A program made the translations under genes and the position numbers. Shown here one piece after another: positions 6,413 to 10,574 of a DNA stretch of 10,574 nucleotides. Source of the DNA: Butyrivibrio sp. (lineage in GTDB: Bacteria; Bacillota; Clostridia; Lachnospirales; Lachnospiraceae); assembly GCA_016297265.1 (NCBI GenBank), contig JAEDHB010000045.1:1-10574 (forward strand), written 5' to 3'. The stretch's first letter is position 1. Every line of letters starts with the position of its first letter. The notes beneath the pieces were generated by a model. That model ran no database searches and was not told where the DNA came from. It saw only the letters and a list, made by a program, of their open reading frames with translations.

Positions 6413-6426
6413 CATTATTAAGTCAA
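6398..6426 (-). promoter_or_regulatory. Promoter of the ABC-F / histidine kinase operon
   Basis: Minus strand TTGACT (6421-6426), a 17-bp spacer and TATAAT (6398-6403) match sigma-A closely. The predicted start is near 6391, giving a leader of only about 20 nt. The -10 box sits in the loop of the inverted repeat 6376-6412 and the spacer contains its 5' arm. RNA from this promoter lacks that arm and cannot form the terminator. The inverted repeat could alternatively be a repressor operator. Confidence 0.75.
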
Positions 6427-6459
6427 ATTATACTGCATTAACCATACAGCAATTATAAA

Positions 6460-6531
<72 letters not shown>

Positions 6532-6541
6532 ATACAAGATG

Positions 6542-6557
6542 CCCTAAGGCACCTAGT
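6542..6557 (-). other. Small hairpin in tRNA-Thr 5' leader
   Basis: On the minus strand GGTGCC pairs with GGGCATC-type bases (six pairs, one G-U) around TTAG, between the -10 box and the tRNA. It has no U-run and is not a terminator for the reductase operon. It mirrors the hairpin in the tRNA-Leu(AAG) leader by position, not sequence. Confidence 0.3.
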
Positions 6558-6558
6558 T

Positions 6559-6587
6559 ATTATATTGTAATATTGCAAAAAAGTAAA
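6559..6587 (-). promoter_or_regulatory. Promoter of tRNA-Thr
   Basis: Minus strand TTTACT (6582-6587), a 17-bp spacer and TATAAT (6559-6564) fit sigma-A. It begins just after the reductase stop codon at 6598-6600. I see no intrinsic terminator between that stop and the tRNA, so read-through from the reductase operon is also possible. Confidence 0.65.
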
Positions 6588-6597
6588 CACTAATATA

Positions 6598-7719
6598 TTA
6601 TTTTTCAAAATATTCTGCAACTTCTTTGAGATTTTCAATAATAGGCAGATGCTGAGGACATACCTTTTCACACTGTCCGCAGGCGATGCAGTCGCTTGCC
6701 TTTCCGAAAATGCCTGTAAGTCTCTCGTAGTATTCCTGCTGAGGAGTCCAGCTTTTGGTTGCGATTTCCTGTTTATCCGCATTGTACAGGGAAAAATATT
6801 TTGGAATCGCTATTTTCTTAGGACATCCGCCCGTACAATATGAGCATCCGGTACAAGGAATGGCAATATTGCTGTTAATTATGTCTGTTACCTTCCTGAT
6901 AATCTCAAGTTCCTCATCTGAAAGCTTGTCAAAATCTGCCATATAACCCGTATTATCAAGCAGCTGTTCCATATTGCTCATTCCACTTAACACCATCATG
7001 ACATTATCAAGCCCTGCCACAAATCGTATGGCCCATGAAGGAATTGACATATCAGGGTTGTAAGCCTTCATTATTTTCTCAGCTTCCTCAGGAATCTGTG
7101 CAAGCGTGCCACCCTTAACCGGCTCCATTACGATTACCGGCTTGCCGTGTTTCTTTGCAACCTCATAGCACTTTCTGGACTGAATTCCCTCACTGTCCCA
7201 ATCAAGGTAGTTAATCTGCAGCTGAACAAATTCCATCTCAGGATGTTCGGTAAGCACCCTGTCCAGCATATCTGCATTATCATGAAACGAAAATCCGATA
7301 GTCTTAACCTGTCCGGACCTCTTCTTTTCCTGAAGCCACTCAAAGCAGCCCAATTCAGTATATTTCTTGTAGCTGTCGTGACCGACATCATGAATAAGAT
7401 AATAATCAAAAAATGTTACGCCGGTCTTGGCAAGCTGACCTTGAAATACCTTTTCCACATCCTCCCTGGTTCTAAAGAATCCGGAATGTAGTTTGGTTGC
7501 CAATGTGAATTTATCCCTTGGATACCTGTCAACCAGGGCTTCCTTAACAGCAGCTTCGCTCTGCCCGTCACAATACATTAATGCAGTATCAAAATAGGTA
7601 AATCCCCTCTCAATAAAGGCATCCACCATTTTCTTGGTCGTTTCAATATCAACGCTTGCAGCATTGTTTTCATCAGTTAACGGAAGACGCATCAATCCAA
7701 AACCAAGTTTCTTACTCAT
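6598..7719 (-). CDS. Aldo/keto reductase with C-terminal [4Fe-4S] ferredoxin domain
   Basis: This 373-residue cytoplasmic oxidoreductase has an aldo/keto reductase barrel at about 5-280 with the full catalytic tetrad: D44 (YFDTA), Y49, K76 (ATKL) and H110 (LIHD). The C-terminus carries two cysteine clusters, C289-x2-C292-x2-C295-x3-C299P and C344-x2-C347-x2-C350-x3-C354P, the spacing of two [4Fe-4S] clusters. This architecture is frequent in anaerobic Clostridia and suggests electron exchange with iron-sulfur partners, although the substrate is unknown. It overlaps the upstream phosphoesterase by eight bases (start at 7719, upstream stop at 7712-7714), with AAGG close before the ATG and AAGGAG slightly further upstream. 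It is therefore the second gene of that operon. Confidence 0.94.
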   Translation of the reverse strand: MSKKLGFGLMRLPLTDENNAASVDIETTKKMVDAFIERGFTYFDTALMYCDGQSEAAVKEALVDRYPRDKFTLATKLHSGFFRTREDVEKVFQGQLAKTGVTFFDYYLIHDVGHDSYKKYTELGCFEWLQEKKRSGQVKTIGFSFHDNADMLDRVLTEHPEMEFVQLQINYLDWDSEGIQSRKCYEVAKKHGKPVIVMEPVKGGTLAQIPEEAEKIMKAYNPDMSIPSWAIRFVAGLDNVMMVLSGMSNMEQLLDNTGYMADFDKLSDEELEIIRKVTDIINSNIAIPCTGCSYCTGGCPKKIAIPKYFSLYNADKQEIATKSWTPQQEYYERLTGIFGKASDCIACGQCEKVCPQHLPIIENLKEVAEYFEK

Positions 7720-8713
7720 CCTTCAACTCACTCCTTGTGCTTTTCCTATATTCTTCCACAAATCTTTCTTCCAGATTTCCGATTAACACCTCCAGCCTCT
7801 TACTTCCGAGGTTGTTGCTAAACGGAACAAATCCGCCGGCCATCTGGGCATGTCCACCTCCCGAACCAATTCCCTTCAGCGCATTGTTGGTAATGATTCC
7901 CGCATCCACATTGCCGATACTTCTCACCGAAAGCTTAATTCCGTCAACGCGGATGGAATATACAACCGTAAAATCAATCTCAACAAGGTCGAGCATAAAA
8001 TCCGATATAGAAGCAATCAGTGCCTCAGGGCAGTCATAACCCGTATTTGCAAAACTCATTCTGTCATAGACCTTAATGCTGTTGAAAGCCTGCGCATACG
8101 CCTTCAGATCCTTAAATTGAAGGGAACAGTGTTCCAAAGCCCCCAGAATATTCGCATCACTGAGATTGAACAGCTTATAATACACCTCCACATCTTCCTC
8201 TGTGGCACCTCTCGAAAGTGCCATGGTATCACTCTTTATACCATAAAGCAAAGCCGTGGCGGTCCTTGTGTCAATTTCAATATCATTCTCAAAATAATAA
8301 TTAGCTATTATGGTTGAACAGGCTCCGATTTCAGGTCTGATATCAGCATATCTGTAGTTGACATTGTCCGTGACAAAAGTTGGATGATGGTCAATACAGA
8401 TAATCTCATCCCCATCCGTATCAATTATGTTGGCATTGCCCTTCTGGGAATCGACAAGAATAATCTCATCGGAGGTGTTAAAGTCGATATCATTCAGGTC
8501 AATCAGCTGAATATCCAGTCTTTTGATAAAATCATTAGTGCTGAAACGTTCTATTTTTCCCTTATAACAAATTGATGAAGAAATATTAATCTTTTCCAAT
8601 AGTCTCGACAGTCCGTAGGCACTTGCTATTGCATCCGGGTCAGGAAAATTATGAGTCTGAATATACACATGTGACCCTTTAATATGTTCAATTAATTCCA
8701 TAAACCTATTCAT
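7712..8713 (-). CDS. DHH/DHHA1 family phosphoesterase (NrnA-related)
   Basis: This 333-residue soluble metal-dependent phosphoesterase belongs to the superfamily that includes nano-RNase/pAp phosphatase NrnA, RecJ and c-di-AMP phosphodiesterases. Visible DHH motifs are H21-x3-D25-x-D27 (HNFPDPDAIAS), D88 (LVDSQ), D108-H109-H110 (DHHP) and D162 (GIKSDT). The C-terminal DHHA1 domain ends in GSGGGH (283-288). Motif I reads PDPD where NrnA proteins usually have PDGD, so it may be a distinct subgroup and I do not assign NrnA. The length is typical of small DHH proteins, without extra membrane or CBS domains. The start is supported by GAGG seven bases upstream and a promoter at 8743-8772. The downstream reductase gene overlaps its stop codon. 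The substrate is probably short RNA or a mononucleotide/dinucleotide, but this is inference. Confidence 0.92.
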   Translation of the reverse strand: MNRFMELIEHIKGSHVYIQTHNFPDPDAIASAYGLSRLLEKINISSSICYKGKIERFSTNDFIKRLDIQLIDLNDIDFNTSDEIILVDSQKGNANIIDTDGDEIICIDHHPTFVTDNVNYRYADIRPEIGACSTIIANYYFENDIEIDTRTATALLYGIKSDTMALSRGATEEDVEVYYKLFNLSDANILGALEHCSLQFKDLKAYAQAFNSIKVYDRMSFANTGYDCPEALIASISDFMLDLVEIDFTVVYSIRVDGIKLSVRSIGNVDAGIITNNALKGIGSGGGHAQMAGGFVPFSNNLGSKRLEVLIGNLEERFVEEYRKSTRSELKDE

Positions 8714-8742
8714 AATTCAACCTCAAAAAATTACTTAACAGT

Positions 8743-8772
8743 ATTATATCAACAATCGTGAACTTTTTTCAA
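8743..8772 (-). promoter_or_regulatory. Promoter of phosphoesterase / reductase operon
   Basis: Minus strand TTGAAA (8767-8772), an 18-bp spacer and TATAAT (8743-8748) fit sigma-A. It lies in the 103-bp divergent gap shared with the ABC importer. A plus-strand promoter there is less clear: GTGAAC (8758-8763) with TAAAAT (8782-8787), 18 bp apart, is the best I see, and it would overlap this promoter. Confidence 0.65.
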
Positions 8773-8816
8773 TAGAAACCATAAAATAATATATCTATTA
8801 ATGTCGGGAGGAAAAT

Positions 8817-9566
8817 ATGTCAAAAATACTTGAACTGTATGATATAAATTACTCTTATCACACTCCTAAGGCTGAGACCAAGGCTTTGGAAAATATAAAT
8901 TTTCAGATTCCTTTAGGAAGCTTTACTGCCATAGTCGGGCCATCCGGATGCGGCAAATCCACTCTCTTATACATTATTTCTGGAATAATAAAGCCTGACA
9001 GCGGTCTGGTAACCGTCTGTGGCAACGCAAACATCGGATATATGCTGCAGCATGATTATCTCTTTGAATGGCGCAGTGTTTACAGAAATATTCTTCTGGG
9101 GCTTGAGATACAGAAAAGAAAATCCAAAAGCTGTCTGGAATACATTGATTATCTTCTGGAAAGATACGGTCTTAAGGATTTCAAATATTCCAGACCCTCT
9201 GAATTGTCAGGCGGCATGCGGCAGCGCGTTGCCTTAATCAGGACTCTCGCTCTCAATCCGGACATTCTTTTGCTGGATGAACCCTTCTCCGCCCTTGATT
9301 ACCAGACCAGATTAACAGTGTGCGACGATATTGCATCAATAATTAAAGATGAGAAAAAAACTGCCATAATGGTCACACATGATTTGGCAGAAGCCATATC
9401 GGTTGCGGATACGGTAATAGTTCTTTCAAGAAGACCCGGAAGGATTAAAAGCACAATGGGTATTTCTTTTCCGGAATCAATTACCCGTCCCATGGAGAGG
9501 CGCAACAGCCCGAAATTCAACGAATATTTTAATATTTTGTGGAAGGAGCTCGACGAACAATCATGA
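8817..9566 (+). CDS. ABC importer ATPase, nitrate/sulfonate/taurine type (SsuB/TauB/NrtD-like)
   Basis: This 249-residue protein energises uptake at the inner face of the membrane. It has Walker A GPSGCGKST (41-49), Q-loop Q78 in GYMLQHDYLFEW, signature LSGGMRQ (130-136), Walker B ILLLDE (150-155), D-loop SALD (158-161) and switch H188 (VTHDLAEA). The sequence MLQxDxLxxW and the RRPGRI segment near 205-210 are typical of the SsuB/TauB/NrtD/ThiZ group. The start is ATG 8817 with GGGAGGA a few bases upstream. The stop overlaps the permease start as ATGA. The substrate could be a sulfonate, nitrate, pyrimidine or thiamine precursor and cannot be decided here; no TPP riboswitch fits in the short upstream gap. 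Confidence 0.93.
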   Translation: MSKILELYDINYSYHTPKAETKALENINFQIPLGSFTAIVGPSGCGKSTLLYIISGIIKPDSGLVTVCGNANIGYMLQHDYLFEWRSVYRNILLGLEIQKRKSKSCLEYIDYLLERYGLKDFKYSRPSELSGGMRQRVALIRTLALNPDILLLDEPFSALDYQTRLTVCDDIASIIKDEKKTAIMVTHDLAEAISVADTVIVLSRRPGRIKSTMGISFPESITRPMERRNSPKFNEYFNILWKELDEQS

Positions 9567-10354
9567 CACAACAACACAGACAATACTTATCCGGACTGAA
9601 AAAGGAACGGATACTTCTGCTTATCAGCCGGTTTTCCATTGCATTTCTGATTATCGGACTATGGGAGTTAACCGCACGCCTCGGAATTATAGACAGCTTC
9701 ATATTCAGCAGCCCGACAAGAATAATAAAATGCTTCAAAACACTGCTGCCTGACGGCTATCTGCCAAAGCAAATCGGAGTAACGCTTTTGGAAACTCTCT
9801 TAAGCTTTTCAATAGTAATTACCCTCTCAATGTTTTTTGCCATAATTATGTGGCGTTTCAAAATTATATACAAAATCCTGGAGCCCTATTTAATTCTTTT
9901 GAACAGCCTGCCAAAGTCCGCTCTGGCACCACTTCTCATCGTATGGCTTGGCAACAATATGAAAACCATCATAGTCGCAGCCGTTTCCGTTGCGGTATTT
10001 GGTGCAATGATGAGCATTTACACCGGTTTTTCCGAGATAGACCCGGACAAAATCAAATTAATCCGCACCTTTGGCGGTCAGCAGAGGCATATTCTGTTCA
10101 AGCTGATAATCCCGTCTTCCGTGCCCACAATTATCAATACCATCAAAGTCAACCTTGGGCTTTCCCTTGTGGGTGTAATAATAGGTGAATTTCTTGCAGC
10201 GAAGCAAGGCTTGGGATATCTCATAATATACGGCAGTCAGGTATTCAAGATGGATTTAGTACTCCTGTCCATTGTAATACTGTGTATAATATCCATAATA
10301 CTATATCTGGTTATAAACATCATAGAAAAAAACATTCTGAAATCCGGAAATTGA
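9563..10354 (+). CDS. ABC importer permease, SsuC/TauC/NrtC type
   Basis: I choose ATG 9563, giving 263 residues and an ATGA overlap with the ATPase gene; AAGGAG lies 14 bases upstream. An earlier in-frame ATG at 9539 would add eight residues but overlap the ATPase by 28 bases and lacks a well-placed RBS. About six membrane segments are visible: near 22-37, 75-95, 100-125, 132-155, 190-215 and 228-255. The cytoplasmic coupling loop (about 155-185) contains IRTFGGQQRHILFKLIIPSSVP, matching the binding-protein-dependent permease EAA motif (x3-G-x9-I-x-LP) although the leading EAA residues are replaced. The family pairs with a periplasmic-type lipoprotein binding protein, which is absent from this window. 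Confidence 0.92.
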   Translation: MTQQHRQYLSGLKKERILLLISRFSIAFLIIGLWELTARLGIIDSFIFSSPTRIIKCFKTLLPDGYLPKQIGVTLLETLLSFSIVITLSMFFAIIMWRFKIIYKILEPYLILLNSLPKSALAPLLIVWLGNNMKTIIVAAVSVAVFGAMMSIYTGFSEIDPDKIKLIRTFGGQQRHILFKLIIPSSVPTIINTIKVNLGLSLVGVIIGEFLAAKQGLGYLIIYGSQVFKMDLVLLSIVILCIISIILYLVINIIEKNILKSGN

Positions 10355-10378
10355 TATGCGGGATTTTCGCAAAACCAA

Positions 10379-10416
10379 ACAGGGCATCCGTCCACTTTCG
10401 TGAACGGACGCCCTGT
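10379..10416. terminator. Convergent terminator hairpin
   Basis: ACAGGGC pairs with GCCCTGT, TCCGT with ACGGA and CAC with GTG around a TTTC loop, with two single mismatches, giving a stem of about 15 pairs. On the minus strand it is followed by TTTGGTTTT and would end the gene at the right edge. On the plus strand the tail is CTTATGGCTGTTTTT, so it may also stop the ABC importer transcript, 25 bases after the permease stop. Confidence 0.75.
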
Positions 10417-10446
10417 CTTATGGCTGTTTTTCGCAGCTCCTATATA

Positions 10447-10574
10447 CTAGTTTGAACCTGTTGTTTCAGGTGCAACAACGCTGATTGAAACATTGTTATC
10501 CATATCCCTCAGATATGACTTAGCTCTATCAACTGTTGTCTGGTCAGGAATCATTACATAGTTGGCACTCAGCG
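10447..10574 (-). CDS. Unidentified protein, C-terminal 41 codons (5' end outside window)
   Basis: A minus-strand frame is open from the right edge to TAG at 10447-10449 and encodes 41 complete residues, starting LSANYVMIPDQTTVDRAKS and ending VVAPETTGSN. The other minus frames are interrupted. A terminator hairpin follows 31 bases later, which supports a real gene end. The composition (polar, Thr/Asn/Ser at the end) would suit an exported protein, but I do not recognise the family from this fragment. Confidence 0.65.
   Translation of the reverse strand, partial: LSANYVMIPDQTTVDRAKSYLRDMDNNVSISVVAPETTGSN

Noticed and set aside
7850..8317. 155-codon plus-strand frame
   Set aside because: It lies wholly antisense to the DHH phosphoesterase, whose catalytic motifs fix the coding strand.
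9539..9562. Earlier ATG start for the permease
   Set aside because: It would overlap the ATPase gene by 28 bases without a suitable RBS; ATG 9563 gives the common ATGA coupling.

Overview
The window looks like chromosomal DNA of a low-GC, Gram-positive anaerobe of the class Clostridia, most likely family Lachnospiraceae. This is inferred from gene content: a 7TM-type hybrid histidine kinase, an aldo/keto reductase with a C-terminal ferredoxin domain, a secreted DUF6273-like protein, AGGAGG-type ribosome binding sites, and consensus sigma-A promoters. No marker gene in the window fixes the species.

Layout, left to right. (1) Positions 1-1251, minus strand: the N-terminal 417 residues of a large exported protein, preceded by about 540 bp without an established gene. 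That stretch holds a near-consensus promoter about 470 nt upstream, a terminator-like hairpin early in the predicted leader RNA, two doubtful 40-codon reading frames and further hairpins. (2) 1785-2260: a tRNA-Leu cluster, with two identical tRNA-Leu(AAG) genes on the minus strand and a divergent tRNA-Leu(CAG) on the plus strand, each unit with its own promoter and terminator. (3) 2274-6531, minus strand: tRNA-Thr(CGT), then an ABC-F ribosome-associated ATPase, then a membrane hybrid histidine kinase whose start codon overlaps the ABC-F stop codon (ATGA). The ABC-F promoter lies inside the hairpin that should terminate the tRNA-Thr transcript. (4) 6598-8713, minus strand: a DHH/DHHA1 phosphoesterase and an aldo/keto reductase-ferredoxin protein overlapping by 8 bp, behind one promoter. 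(5) 8817-10354, plus strand: the ATPase and permease of a nitrate/sulfonate/taurine-type ABC importer (NrtD/SsuB and NrtC/SsuC-like), overlapping by ATGA, with no substrate-binding protein gene in the window. (6) 10379-10574: a convergent terminator hairpin and the last 41 codons of an unidentified minus-strand gene.

The genes are mostly housekeeping or signalling functions in short, tightly packed operons. I see no CRISPR array, integrase, transposase, toxin-antitoxin pair or defence island. The most unusual points are regulatory: the ABC-F promoter nested in a tRNA terminator hairpin, the translational coupling of a hybrid kinase to an ABC-F protein, the long structured leader of the exported protein, and duplicated A34 tRNA-Leu genes.
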